NCBI GenBank assembly: GCA_905147135.1
Contig: LR990050.1
Span: 14,754,001 to 14,818,000 of the forward strand
Origin: Blastobasis lacticolella
Lineage: Eukaryota > Arthropoda > Insecta > Lepidoptera > Blastobasidae
Length of the DNA stretch: 64,000 nt
Direction of reading: 5' to 3'
The stretch's first letter is position 1. Every line of letters begins with the position of its first letter. Both the position numbers and the translations under genes were made by a program. The notes beneath the pieces were generated by a model that saw nothing but the letters and a program-made list of their open reading frames with translations, was not told where the DNA came from and searched no databases. Positions 41,995 to 53,512 of this stretch are shown one piece after another.

Positions 41995-42146
41995 GGACAA
42001 ATTCACACAGCGCCATTTAGCCCCAAAGTAATCATCAAAGTCATCATTTCAATTTCTGCCCGGTCGGGAATCGAACCCGGGAATCGAAACGAAACCTCTT
42101 GCGTGGCAGACAGTCATGTTGACCACTGAACCACTCAGGTCGTCAA
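41995..42146 (-). repeat. Family C SINE, internally deleted
   Basis: It has the body end 'acaaattcacacagcgccat' and the tRNA-like head complement ('ttgaccactgaaccactcag', 'cgggaatcgaacccggg'), but the middle ~90 bp is missing compared with 44716-44970. The B-box segment is duplicated ('gggaatcgaacccgggaatcg'). Confidence 0.6.
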
Positions 42147-42639
42147 ATGATGATAGTATAAAATAAAGTCGCTCCCCACCGTCCATCCCTCTGTACTTAT
42201 GTAGATATTACGGAACGGACTTTGATCTACGACTTTCACAATCATTTTGATCATTTATTGCCGTACGAAGGCGGGTCGGGTCGCTGGTACTTAAAAAAGT
42301 AAAGGAATTTTTTGCTATTTCTTCAACACCTTTTCGCCCTGTACGACCTATCTAGGGAAGGTCAAAAGGACTATAAATATGTTTGTTCAATTCAAAACCT
42401 TTGAGAATCAACTTTATTGACCTGCCCATCTTACGTAAGTGGTTTTTCACGGATGAAAAGCACCGTAATACACATCTGTAAAAGTCGTGGATTAACTTTT
42501 TTAGGTACAGTCAAATAAACCGTAAGCTCCTTACATAGAATTTTTTAGTTATGTATTGTATTTAGAAGTTGTAAGAGCGCGTCAGTCTTGGCGCGAAACG
42601 TCTTTAAAATCTTACTCATACATTATGAGTACACTACAG
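42147..42639. other. Spacer, no gene recognised
   Basis: It includes a decayed repeat end near 42180-42300 ('cgtacgaaggcgggtcgggt'). No frame supported. Confidence 0.3.
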
Positions 42640-42800
42640 CAGGCCTAGCACAAGTTGCTCTCGCGCGCGACAAGCGAGAAAAAGCGCGACATAGGTATTG
42701 CTATCTCTTTCATTTTAGTATTGAGAGAAAGAGACAAACACTCTTACCACATACCATCAGGTGGGCTGTTTGCTCGTTTGTCACTGAGTAGTATAAAAAC
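42640..42800 (-). repeat. Interspersed repeat relic with D' end
   Basis: 'caggcctagcacaagttgct', 'tattgctatctctttcattt' and 'gagagaaagagacaaac' are recurrent lepidopteran blocks. The right end 'ataccatcaggtgggctgtt' joins the D' type seen at 28379. Confidence 0.45.
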
Positions 42801-43122
42801 AAAGTCAGAAAACTGGACCGTAACGAAAAGGTCTACATCATCTTTCCTTGATAACTGCAAAACTATTCTTAAAAATATGAATCTAGTGTGATTGTTTAGC
42901 GTATATAGTCAGCTCGCTGTTTCGATCTTGGTTTGAGTCAGGGGTGGGTGGAGCGGCGGGATGGTAGCACTGCATTGAAATGACGAAACGCGCGCTTTTG
43001 CGCATTTCTATTTAGTGTAACTCACGACTTACACGTGATAGGACGATGATTCTTGTATGTGTTTATTGAGTTTGCCTAAAAAAATTGATTATCGGTTTAA
43101 TTTGTTTCTATTTACAGTAAAA

Positions 43123-43392
43123 ATGAGCAAAAAGTGTAAAAAATATACGAAAATTAAATATGTCGATCTCAGCCCGAACAAGATCCATCAAGAAATACAG
43201 ATCACGGCTATAGTCGGAAAGAGGGTGCCATGGCCACACGTGGGTACCCCAACGTCCGGCGCTGAGCAAGCGAGGCAGTCTCTAAAGCGTCTCAAAGCTG
43301 CCAAGGTATGCATAGTAAACGACGACTACTCCGAAAGCACAACTACCTCTGCTACTGCCACCGACCCCACGATCATAGATGTTTCGCTTTAA
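43123..43392 (+). CDS. Small basic protein, unrecognised
   Basis: The ATG at 43123 opens an 89-codon frame beginning 'MSKKCKKYTKIKYVDLSP' and continuing through a 'IVGKRVPWPHVGTPTSGAEQ' segment to a serine/threonine-rich end. A good acceptor ('tttctatttacag') lies five bases before the ATG. A donor-like AAG|GTATGC at 43305 would end the exon after 'SLKRLKAAK', giving 61 codons. The GC-richer codon use differs from the AT-rich flanks and no repeat overlaps it. I know no family with this sequence. It is either a first coding exon of a spliced gene or a small standalone gene. Confidence 0.38.
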   Translation: MSKKCKKYTKIKYVDLSPNKIHQEIQITAIVGKRVPWPHVGTPTSGAEQARQSLKRLKAAKVCIVNDDYSESTTTSATATDPTIIDVSL

Positions 43393-43738
43393 AAGTAACG
43401 GCCGTATGTTCCGACACAACCCGATGTTTTTTTATTCAAACTCACGCGCATCCTGTTCGCGTTGCATTAATGACGCGCCCCCATGCCAAATTAAATTTAA
43501 TTGCAATTTTTTTTTCTAGTGCAGACTGTGGTTACTGCTCTGCTGCCACCTTAGTCCGTAATGGATGACGAACATGTAAATCGTTGTCTATACCATTAAA
43601 ACATTAGTTAGTGGTATCTATGCCACAGCTGTACCGCGAGGACGCGCATAAAGTACCCAAGTATGGAAAGTATTCTTTTTACATTAAAACATCAATACAA
43701 AAATATCATACTTTATTCGTATTTAGTAGTAACAATAA

Positions 43739-43952
43739 AGTGTGTGGCCCTGTAGTATCCGGCTGAGTAGAACACCACCATCCCACCTCTATCATGGCAA
43801 AATATCTAGTCTCCGTACGCTGGAAAATGAGCAACAGCTTTTTCCATTGTTATATTTATAATACATCTACCTCCAACTCGCCTGCGCAAGGCAATAACCT
43901 CACCTTTCGTGAGAGGGCCCTTAGTCCTGCAATGGACTGTAATGATAATGAA
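43739..43952 (+). repeat. Family A repeat, shortened
   Basis: Head 'ccctgtagtatccggctgag', middle 'gctggaaaatgagcaacagc', tail 'gcaatggactgtaatgataa'; the central 'gtcgtacaaggcgac' block is deleted. Confidence 0.55.
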
Positions 43953-44715
43953 TAAACTATGATATTATCTTACATATTAAAGTACAATACTATTAGCGAT
44001 TTCAGCTGTCGTAAAGACTCAGTTATATTTTTATGTTGATCAACAACTAGTTGATGGAAATGTGTATTAATAAAATATTTAAGTATTTTATATAATTATA
44101 ACTTAAGTACCTGCATGTTGTTTAAAATTGTACGATAGAGCCAACTAGAAGTAAGTAATAATTGAAATTATTGAGATAAAGTAGCCTCATAAAATCGATC
44201 CAAAGGATGGTTACCGTACAATCTTTGATCAAAACTCTATCCGCTTACTAAACTTATATCTCACTTACTAAGGAAACTAGTTAACCCAACAATAGATTCC
44301 CATATCGCCCCTTCTTCTTTCAGCTCCGCCTAATCTCTTCAAGTTTTAATTTTACCCCGGTGAAAAGTTTAGTTTTTCAGTAGGTAGCGTACAGCGTAAG
44401 AAGTTCCCCAGAGTTTTGGGCACATTTCTGCAGCGGGTAAGTTTTAACGAGGCACTATTGACTCGGAGCACTTCTCTGGAGCTACCGACTTGTTAATCCT
44501 CGTTTAAACAACAAAACTTTACGAAATATTGCCTTTCGTGCCCGGCTCGCGGAGGTAGTCCGGTGCTTAAGGTTTTTACATTCTTTTTTCAATACGTCAA
44601 CCGCGAATAGCCATCCTAATGTTGTTCTGGTATTTCAAATATCGAATACATAGAAGAATGGTATATCAATAACGCGGCAACTAAATGGTATAACATAATT
44701 ATAATGCGCTTAATA
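43953..44715. other. Intergenic, no gene recognised
   Basis: AT-rich first half, mid-GC second half (44330-44600), no motif. Confidence 0.35.
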
Positions 44716-44970
44716 AATAAATAAATAATCGTGGACAAATTCACACAGCGCCATCTAGCCCCAAACTAAGCAAAGCTTGTACTATGGGTGATAGCTAACT
44801 GATATACTACTTAAATACTTTTTTAAATATATACTTATTATACATAAAACACTCAGACCCGTAACAGAAATTAAATTCATCATTTAAATTTCTGCCCGAC
44901 CGGTAATCGAACCCGGGACCTCTTGCGTGGTTGACTGGCATGTTGACCACTGAACCACTCAGGTCGTCAT
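44716..44970 (-). repeat. Family C SINE, fullest copy
   Basis: Complete from 'atcgtggacaaattcacac' to the tRNA-like head complement ending 'accactcaggtcgtcat'. On the minus strand A box 'TGGTTCAGTGG' and B box 'GGTTCGATTACC' lie about 40 bp apart, as in tRNA genes. Best reference copy for the family in this window. Confidence 0.7.
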
Positions 44971-44997
44971 ATAAAACTATTTTATTTAGAAAAGGAA

Positions 44998-45345
44998 CCA
45001 TCATCACCCACTGCTGGACATAGGCCTCCCCCAAAAGTAAACATAAAGGCCGATTCTGTGCTGTCCGGGCTGGGTACTCATCCCCACTACGTAGAATCTC
45101 TATTGGTCACCACGCGAAGGTTCGGAAAAACGTTTCTCGCTCGTAGGATTTGAATGTGGAATGAGCTTCCAGCCACAATGTTTCCTTTGGACTATGACAT
45201 GGGATCGTTCCAGATGTATATTAGAGGTCTCTTCAGAGGCGGGCAACGCATTATTAACTCCTATGGTAACTGTCCTGGTGGTGCTGATGTCCATGGGCGG
45301 CGATGACCATTTTCCATCAGGTGGCCAGCTTGCCTAATTTTTTGC
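44998..45345 (+). repeat. Mixed LINE relics
   Basis: 'catcatcacccactgctgga' with 'cataggcctccccc' is a familiar lepidopteran LINE end. From 45150 the + strand codes a worn 'WNELPATVFPLD' block typical of polymerase C-termini, fused to a D-like end ('tttccatcaggtggccagct'). Confidence 0.5.
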
Positions 45346-47649
45346 TGTACTTATAACATAAATAAATGTTATACTCGCACACTATCTAAGTGTTTAACAG
45401 CTATGACATATTATTAAAAACGAAATATTCGACAAAAGTGACTGTGACATGCAAACTTTAGTGTTTTCATAGTAAGAAGTAGATACCATTCAAAAGTTGA
45501 ACCTTTCCGAGTCTGCCATTTGCCTTTGGGAATTCTTAGAAATTCCATTCACATTGTTGGGGACTTTGATTCATTAGCCATCGCGGGTAACAGGCAATTG
45601 TGAAAAGCTGCTGTTTAAGTATTTTACTATCTGCTCATGACCAGTCGTCTCCTGAGACTTCTATTAATATTAAAGGTAATCTTCTGAACAAAATGTGTTA
45701 TAGTAGAATGCTTTCTTCCGTGAGTGTCCATTTATCATAAATTTTCTAGAAAGGTATAGATACACAAAATGAATAGCGAGGAGAACTAAGAAAACGCTTG
45801 AGAATTCCAGAGGCTCAAGTTTAACCCGAAAAAAGTACAATAAAAGCGGAGACAAAGCAGCCTCATAACAGCTGATCTGTATCTCTTACGAATAAAACGC
45901 TAATGGCCGTTTTCTTATCAACACTTTACGACTACTATAAAGGGCTCACGAGAATGGCGAATGTTTTATGTCTCGACAATATTCCACCTCATCTGGAGAA
46001 TAAGCAAGTGGGAGCATACAAAAACGCTGACGCGCTCCCTTAAGGGACCAGCAAGCGTTGAGAGCCCCAAATCGCTGGCTCAGCGCTCGCCGAGTTTAGA
46101 ATATTCATTCGATCGGGCGACATTAGATTTAAGGCCGCGACGCTGCCAGCGCTAAGTTCTTACATTTCTATAACGCTGCCCAAAGCCGGTATGAATGCTT
46201 GAGCACGAGCATTGTTCCGAACAGTTTTATTCTATTACACGACTAAAACTTTAAAGAGGGCCCTCGCTCGACTGGGACAGCTATAAGCACTAAATCAAAA
46301 CTTTCCCGTTAGGGGTTCGGTCCTCCGCGACTAGTTCCAGTGAATACGTTCGGGGCCGCCGGCTTTGCCGATTGTCCGTGCCCCATACAAACGCCCCGAA
46401 GAATAGGCGATGGATTGTTCCAAAACTGCTGGGTCCTGATTCCGTAAGTAATATCGGGAATTTATTACGGTTTTCCACGTTTAGTTTCCACATTTTGATT
46501 AATAAAGTTGTGATCGACGGCGCCGGGGCGGTAATAAAAGCAAACTGTCGCGTCTGTGACGTTACGAAATTCTTATCCATTTCGTTGGTTCGACTGTAAC
46601 TTACATTACCCACCTAAAGTTGTTTAAAGTACTCGTGTGTTATTTGGTGTAAGCAAATTTAATCCGAGAGCGAATTTCTTATCTAACTACACAATTATAC
46701 AATTGTATGCACCAATATTCATTGACATCATATTGCCAGCACATTTTCTCGACCGGACGTCCTTCTGTCCGAGACCTTGGTTGGAAAATAATAAATGTTA
46801 CTTGGCAGCCATCGACAGGCTGACACGCCGATTAATAAGTGTCACACACAGTGGCCCTCCGTCAATTAATAGTTGTGTCCGAGGCAGTCGCCCCAGTCCA
46901 CTACAGGACACGCCTCATTAGTGAGCGACGTCCACATTAATGATATCTACAGCGCAACCCCCGACACCAAGTGACATATTCACGTTTAATGGTGAATTAC
47001 TATTTTTAGCTCCAGCGTAGATATTTGGTAAATTTTGTGGTTGGCATTACAAAACTGTTTACATTGGTTCATGTATGAAGGAACGTTTATGTAATGATGG
47101 AAATCCTAAAACAGAAACCCTGTCTTCGTATTGAAATATCACGAAACGAAAGCTCAAAACCGCAAAAGAATACGTCGCGACAATCCGAGTAGAACTTGAA
47201 GAAGCGTCTGTTGAGTTCCAAAATATAATCAGAAGTTTCCAGACCAGATATTTCGCGTCGAACGGAAAATACGTATGCGAAACATTGTTCGAGACAAACA
47301 AATAGGGGTAACTAAGGGAACAGTCCTCTAGCTCGAATTTAAACTAAACAGATGGAAACAGCAAGTAAAGAATACATTGTAGTTTTTCCCACTATAAAGT
47401 TTTTCGACAAACGGGTCTTGCGACTGTCGTCGACAATTCACAGCTTTTGTTGTTTAGAAATTAACCGTAGAAGTTGGGAGTTCGATGCTAAGGGAGTGCT
47501 TTCATGTTAGACACTTGCCTCGTTGGGAAAACATTGTGTTTCATACAAAGACTTTCAGGAGTTTTTAAGAATATTTTAAGATACAACATCTACATGAGGA
47601 AAAGGAACGGAGAGATCTACGGCGAGGGAAAATTATATAGGGAAACCTG
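45346..47649. other. No gene recognised; mid-GC stretch
   Basis: The 45900-46620 part is GC-richer and has frames on both strands (for example 46290-46613 minus) that match nothing I know. It is free of the repeats seen elsewhere for about 2.3 kb, which is unusual here and could mean conserved non-coding sequence. Confidence 0.35.
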
Positions 47650-47785
47650 CACACTCGTGCGACTGAATGCATAACCGTGATCCAATCTGGTCAGGTTCCC
47701 CTATTAATAGGGTCAGGGAGATCGTACGACAGTCGCTCTAATTACCTGATCTGCCAAAATACTAGTCAAGCGTACCCCGAACCTG
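47650..47785 (+). repeat. Truncated family B SINE
   Basis: 'gactgaatgcataaccgtga', 'tctggtcaggttcccctatt' and 'gacagtcgctctaattacc' match the middle of B; head and tail missing. Confidence 0.55.
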
Positions 47786-49189
47786 ATACGGAATAAAGCG
47801 CTAGGAAGGAGATTACTACATCTACATGTTTTCCCTAACTATTTATAACGTATGTTATAGAATAACCAGGCAAGCAAATGTAAGCGCGGCGGCGACCGCC
47901 TGCGGCTATCACATGTTGCGCGACGATCTGTCAGCGCGCAGGATATACAGCGCTTGCCCGTGATTGATGGACGGTATATTAAATAAACCGCCTCGATATT
48001 ACATTTCAAACATATCGTTTTCTATTACGGCCCGAAGATTGATCGGCCCGCATTTATGAAGAGAACAAGCCGCGTCAAATGTTGATCCTCCGCATATCGG
48101 GTAGACGCACATTAGCAGAGCATCCGTACATTTATTTCGCAAACACCATTTTCATCAACGTCCTCACGGCGCCGTCAATCAAATGTTTAAAACCCCATTA
48201 CGCAGTATGAATGATGGATCTATTAAAGAGACGTATTATTCGGAGACGAGAGAAAGTTTAGGAAGCCGCACTTAACGACGCCGGCAAACCCGACTAATGG
48301 TGAACTTCTGATTTGTAAGGTCGCGTCTTCCCGCAGTGAAGCCAGAAAACAAAGAAATATTTCACTCGTGTAATGGATTGAAGTGAGCTTCAAACTTTTC
48401 ACATTCACCAAGTTTTCGAACAAATTTATCTCTAGAGGAGCGAGCGCAAATACATCAAACTTGAAGCAATTTCAAACACTTGTTTCATGAGAGCGTTTAC
48501 AAGTCGTAGGAATTAATTCCCAGCGCGGCGGATGCGGCGGCGAAGCGGAGGTGGGCACCGCGATGGTTACCTCCTGATACTCCCACCATATTATTCGAGT
48601 ACTTTTCCAGTGGCCTTCATTAATCATTCCGGCTGAAGGTATTCATACCTAGCCTGAATTATTGAATTCCAACATAAGCCCAAGTCATTTTCTCGGAATA
48701 TATTCCTGAATGGAGCGCAATATTGGAAAGGTGAGAAAATAACGCGTCAGTGGAGGTTTATCAATACTAAAATCAGTGAAATTATGAAGCTTCAAGATAC
48801 GATACAGTCTATACAGTGTAGAATATTTCGCTAAGGCGTATTATGTGTATGACTTAGCCGTGTCTCCGCTATGTATGTGCCGAAAAAGGGTTGGCGGAGT
48901 CATAAAACTTTGAGGACAATAAAGTTGTCTGAAGAAGTGGAGTTGGGATAGTTGAACCCGAGGTGTCGCGGTCGCTCGTTGTTTTAATAGCAAAGTTTTG
49001 ATTTATCGCCGCCCAGGCCCGGATCAACGCGGCCACAATTCTCTAATGCTTTTAATCAAATTAAGTATGCGCTCCAGCGACTCCGCGGGGGTGCTAGATT
49101 GGAGTCTCCCTCTTACGTACCAGGAAACCTTGGCTGTTGGAGGATTTGTTCCTATATACTTAGTACTTATATGTGAATGTAATGGGTGA
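47786..49189. other. No gene recognised; repeat-poor
   Basis: Mid-GC, with patches at 47875-47960 and 48520-48570 ('gcggcggatgcggcggcg'). No frame with a domain. Confidence 0.35.
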
Positions 49190-49432
49190 TTAGTGTTGCC
49201 CTGTTGTGTCCGGCCAAGTAGAATAGCACCAACCCGTTACACTCGTGGGTGTCGTACAAGGCGACTAATGATTTCGGGACAAAAGATCTAGAGTCTCCGT
49301 AGGCTGGAAAATGGGCAGCAGCGTTTTCCATTGTTATATTTACAACACTGCGAGATTATGGCAATAACCTCCCCTCTCGTGGGAGAGGCCCTAAGTTCTG
49401 CAGTGGACTATTACGGGCTGTGATGATGATGT
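49190..49432 (+). repeat. Family A repeat, near full length
   Basis: 'ttgtgtccggccaagtagaa', 'gtgtcgtacaaggcgactaa', 'gctggaaaatgggcagcagc', tail 'tacgggctgtgatgatgatg'. It lacks the 'ccgcctgcc' segment. Confidence 0.6.
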
Positions 49433-49612
49433 GTGAGTAGCGACCCGTATCAGTTTCGTATAGATATGAAATCTAGATTCGTCTTGAAACACACAATGTA
49501 CGAACTCTACACCTAAGCATGTCACTTGAAGCGCTCTAAACAGCGAGTTAATCGTATTATACAGATTTGGTGAGATATATCATCTTATAAGTATATTTTG
49601 GTTTTAGTAGCG

Positions 49613-49925
49613 GAAGGCATCTGTGGCCTAATAGCTAAGGTTCGATTCGTAAGCGAGAGGTACCAGATTCGAACCCCAGTATCGCCATGTACCACAATGA
49701 CTCTTTTCAGAGACTTCCCTTACGGTGAAGGAAAACGTCGTGAATAAATCTGCACATTCAGGCGACTGAATATGTAACCATGACATAAACCCTGTTAACA
49801 GGGTGACGGAGGTCAGATGGCAGTGGCTCTACTGTAATTACCTGATATTCAAATCCTGGATAGATCCATGGTCAAGGCAGACCCCGGGCCCATCGCGCGT
49901 GATGACACAACCACCAAGATTTTTT
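49613..49925 (+). repeat. Family B SINE, full, + orientation
   Basis: tRNA-like head first ('gcatctgtggcctaatagct', then 'gcgagaggtaccagattcga'), body 'aaaacgtcgtgaataaatct', end 'catggtcaaggcagaccccg' and a T-rich tail. Confidence 0.65.
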
Positions 49926-50263
49926 TGTTTTTTTTTTGCTTTAGTAACGCGATTACAGAAGGCTGGTGATGTAAATAATTATGATGTATATTAAATCACG
50001 ATATCACATATAAATAAAAAAGTAGTTCAGAAACTAAAACCCCGAATGCTATTAAAGTCTGGAAAGTTAAAAACAAGCCGAATGTTAAAAGTAAATATTG
50101 CAAATGTTCGTTTATTTTAAAATTGAAAACGGTGGGGCCCCATAGGGGCCCATTTTTAGTTTTTGAACTACTTTTATAATTTCATCTTTTTAGTTTATAA
50201 CCGATACCATTTGTTCGACGTAATACTACCCGTACATTTTGTAAAAACTTTACTTTTTATGCC

Positions 50264-50518
50264 GTTGAGCGACTACCATCTGACCTCCGTGACCCTGCTA
50301 CCAGAGGAACCTGACCATATTGGATCATAGTTACAAATTTAGTTGCCTGAATTTGCAGGTTTCATCACGATGTTTCCCTCACCGTAAGAGCATCGGTTAG
50401 AATTCAACAAATGTACATAACTCAGATAAGAGTCATTAGTACAGGGCCGCAGCGGAATTCCAACGCGGTACCTCTCGCTTACGAGTCCGGATACTCAACC
50501 GCCCGGCCACCGACGCCA
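50264..50518 (-). repeat. Family B SINE, minus orientation
   Basis: Clean tRNA-like head on the minus strand: A box in 'TGGCCGGGCGGTTGAGT' and a B-box region 'gaggtaccgcgttggaat', somewhat changed. The body 'ctcaccgtaagagcatcggt' is intact; the 3' ~80 bp are missing. Confidence 0.65.
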
Positions 50519-50559
50519 CTAGCTTTCCTATCTCCTCCTTTTTAACTTCACAATATAGC

Positions 50560-50745
50560 GCCCAAAATCCGCAAATTTGATTTTTTTGTAGCGCCTTTTG
50601 AGAGGACATTTGGTGTTTTGAGACGAATCTAACGATACCTTAACTGTCGAAATCCATCCAGCCGTTTGGAAGATACGAGGTTATAAAGTTTACAAATATA
50701 CATAATACAAAAACATAATTCTTCAATGGCAGTCGGGTAATAAAA
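50560..50745. repeat. Old LINE-like relic
   Basis: The end 'cgaaatccatccagccgttt' and 'ggaagatacgaggttataaa' is a familiar insect repeat block. No coding remains. Confidence 0.35.
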
Positions 50746-51780
50746 AACGTAACAACTAGATCAAAACTGTACTGATAACGGCCGCATAAACTAATAACCG
50801 ATATACCCATGATGGATTACCATAGGGCGGATAAATATGCGTATAAATATATACGCCATAACTCCTGGTTTTGCAGTAGCTTAAACCGATTTCCCTGTAA
50901 ATTGCTCTATCGCTGAACTATTATGGACCATTATAAGCGGAATCCTGGTGTTCTACGGAATGCCTTTATTCTGGATGTACAAATATGAGGCCGGAGACGG
51001 GAGAGAGGCCAAGTTACATTGGCCAGTTAGCTTATCGACCCAGTTGGCAACGCAATGAGAAATTACTCCACCATCGTGGTGATAGCTGCATGTGTGAAGG
51101 ATTACAATGGTAAGTGCTTATCTAATGGCATGAAATATTTTCTCACCAATTTGTGTGGGTCTTCCTAAATAAAAGGGTCATCAAAGTGACAAGCAGGGCG
51201 CAAGCAAATTGTTGCAAGTTGCAATGAAAATAAAAAACTTCGTATGTTGATCGAGGAATTAACTAGAAAGCCAGCAATTTCATGAGTATTATATAAAAAT
51301 GGGTCCCATCATTTTTTAATTTCAAAAGCATAGACATAACTAGTACACAGTTGATTGCGGTGTCACAGAATTACATTACGCAGTAGCTGTTATAGATTAG
51401 TTCTTGATAGACCTACATAAGTAGCTACCTACTTTCAAAAATATATATTTTTGCTTTTCAATTTTTTTATAACAATCGGGAATTGTAGTATTTATTGGGT
51501 AATTTTTTATATACAAAATAAGTACTGATAAAACTTTTTTAATGCAGTTTCATGTCTTACTTAACTACCTATTTAGTACATTAACATTTTGACATACATC
51601 CGTGATTTCCTTCACTTGTAACTGCGAACGACCTGGAGGGTCCCAAGGCACTCCGCTATTCAGGGTCCTTTTAGGTCTGTACTGCATTAACCAGATTTAA
51701 ACAAAAAACAGGGGTCCACCTGAGGGCCATTGCAAGGGACGTGAGGGTTTGTTTATTCGGCTCTTACGCCCGTTGGTCAG
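50746..51780. other. Intergenic, no gene recognised
   Basis: AT-rich; short words such as 'taactgcgaacgacctggag' near 51620 look like decayed coding sequence but cannot be assigned. Confidence 0.35.
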
Positions 51781-51971
51781 TGGGCCATCAATCACGGGGC
51801 CTCAGTTTTTCATGGCTATCCCCCCGCAGTATAAGACACGAGGTCCCCCGATGCTCACCGCCCAAAAAACTCCGCCTGTACAATCCACTACCTACATGGA
51901 CAGGAGGGATTTGGAGCCGAACTTCGTCCCACCTAATTTAGAAATTGAACGGGCATTTGTTTTCGGTTCAG
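51781..51971 (+). CDS. Possible internal exon, proline-rich
   Basis: A frame flanked by an acceptor-like 'cccgttggtcag' and a donor-like CAG|GTACCT. It reads 'GPSITGPQFFMAIPPQYKTR', then 'PPMLTAQKTPPVQSTT', 'MDRRDLEPNFVPPNLEIERA', with codons richer in G and C than the flanks and few low-complexity residues. Both borders split a codon by one base, which is consistent for an internal exon. I do not recognise the protein. A competing + frame overlaps it. It could belong to a gene whose other exons are outside or missed. Confidence 0.25.
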
Positions 51972-51974
51972 GTA

Positions 51975-52569
51975 CCTATTTTTTTTTACAAGGACGTAAA
52001 TGTTGCCATTCGTTTTACACAAAGTAACTCGAGCAATGAAGTAGAACTCTACCGTTCAGGAAACTGTGAAAGATCTTTCAGCAATCAGCGTCAATGTCGC
52101 CGTCTCTTGTCCAGCGTGTGTTTGCTATCATTAGAAAGTTCGAAAGAACTATACTCCTCATGGTTTCTCTATGCATTTTATAAATGTCTACTTTACAAAC
52201 GAAGGTATAAGCCAAGTCTTATTTTTCTAAAGCATGTCCACGAGATGTGAAATAATCTTTTTAGTTTCAATATTATAACTTTTTAAAGGTTTTACTGTCT
52301 ATAATTTTGACATAAAGTGACAGAACTGTCTTACACCTCTGTCAGCAATAAAACATCCCAAATAATGTAAATAAACATTGAAATAATATTCGTAACATAT
52401 TCAATCAGCCATCAACCATAAGCATCAAGCAGAAAGTACAATGCAATCCGTAAGAAAAACACACCTACGAACAGTCTATAAATAAAATATTATGTAAATC
52501 ACAGTCGAATTCGTTTTGCCCTTTTACAAAAAAAAGATATACTAGTGCAGCCTCATTGCAGTTATAAAA
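51975..52569 (+). other. Upstream region of the BTB gene
   Basis: AT-rich. No clear TATA box and initiator pair. A possible splice acceptor 'cctcattgcag' ends at 52561, so a non-coding first exon further upstream is possible. Confidence 0.35.
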
Positions 52570-53511
52570 ATGGAAGTAATAGAAACTGTCCGGCGAGGAA
52601 ATGCTCTGCATGGAATTTACCGGATAACAAATGTAAATACAGGGCACATGTTATCGACAAAAACAAGTCCACAATTAGTTTTAAACAATTTCGTATTATT
52701 CCGATTACAAGCTATCATTACCAAAACGCGTAGACTGAATAAAACTGAATATAACCACTTAATATTTATAAAGTTTACAAACACCAGAAAAGATTTAAAC
52801 TATGTATTCACACTGTCAAGCAAGAGACTAAACTTGACGAAGAAGTTTTGTAAAAGTGATTATAGTTATTGGAGACAAATATATGATATGAAAACGAATA
52901 GTAATTTTACTTTCGACTTAACTATTGCTGAAGATATAATTGATAGTTCCAAAATATTTTCTAGTCTATATTACGATGAAAACCTGGTTAATGTAACTAT
53001 ACACGCTGAGGATGGAAGTGTAAACTTTCATAAGGATGTTATTACTACTTGTAGTTCAGTATTAAGAGTTTTGCTTGAAAGTAATTATCGTGATTGCCCC
53101 AGAAATCATCTTAGAATTAATACTACGCAAAAACAGTTGCAAAATCTAAAGGGTTACATATATTTAGGAATACTGCCGGAATCAGAGCTAGAGGAATTTC
53201 TACTGCTGGCCAGATACTGCATGATGCCAGATTTGGAAAAGAAGATTATAAAGAAACTAATAACTACAGTGAATGCCTCCAATGCTTTGGAGCTTTCGGA
53301 GTTTGCAGTGAAGTACAAACTGTCAAAGCTACATCTTGGTCTGCTTCAGTGTTTCCAAGATGGAACCGTTAAAGTGGATGATGTAAGACATAGTTATGAC
53401 AATATCAAATGTGAAAGAGGTGACTATCTAAACGCAAAAACCAGTACGGTTAGTTTCAAAAAGCGTATTTCTAGAATTCCCATACTCCATAAGTCTATCA
53501 ATGGTAAATAA
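52570..53511 (+). CDS. BTB/POZ-domain protein, single exon
   Basis: It has 313 residues with ATG in good context ('ataaaaatgg'). Residues about 131-232 form a BTB/POZ fold: 'SSLYYDENLVNVTIHAED' (strand plus 'DV.I' position), 'VNFHKDVITTCSSVLRVLLE' (the F-H-K signature and following helix), and the 'YIYLGILPES' and 'LLLARYCMMPDLEKK' helices. Residues 233-265 resemble the start of a BACK helix bundle. The first 130 residues are diverged; placement and length recall the MATH domain of speckle-type POZ proteins, which recruit substrates to Cullin-3 ubiquitin ligases. That function is inferred from the family. The frame is intact and intronless, and AATAAA overlaps its stop codon. BTB domains also occur in transcription factors, but no zinc finger or DNA-binding domain is present here. 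Confidence 0.8.
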   Translation: MEVIETVRRGNALHGIYRITNVNTGHMLSTKTSPQLVLNNFVLFRLQAIITKTRRLNKTEYNHLIFIKFTNTRKDLNYVFTLSSKRLNLTKKFCKSDYSYWRQIYDMKTNSNFTFDLTIAEDIIDSSKIFSSLYYDENLVNVTIHAEDGSVNFHKDVITTCSSVLRVLLESNYRDCPRNHLRINTTQKQLQNLKGYIYLGILPESELEEFLLLARYCMMPDLEKKIIKKLITTVNASNALELSEFAVKYKLSKLHLGLLQCFQDGTVKVDDVRHSYDNIKCERGDYLNAKTSTVSFKKRISRIPILHKSINGK

Positions 53512-53512
53512 A
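53507..53512 (+). promoter_or_regulatory. AATAAA overlapping the BTB stop
   Basis: The hexamer spans the last Lys codon and the TAA stop, so the 3' UTR would be very short if this signal is used. Confidence 0.45.

Noticed and set aside
44880..44970. tRNA gene with A and B boxes
   Set aside because: The acceptor and anticodon stems do not pair and the same head recurs on SINE bodies elsewhere in the window.
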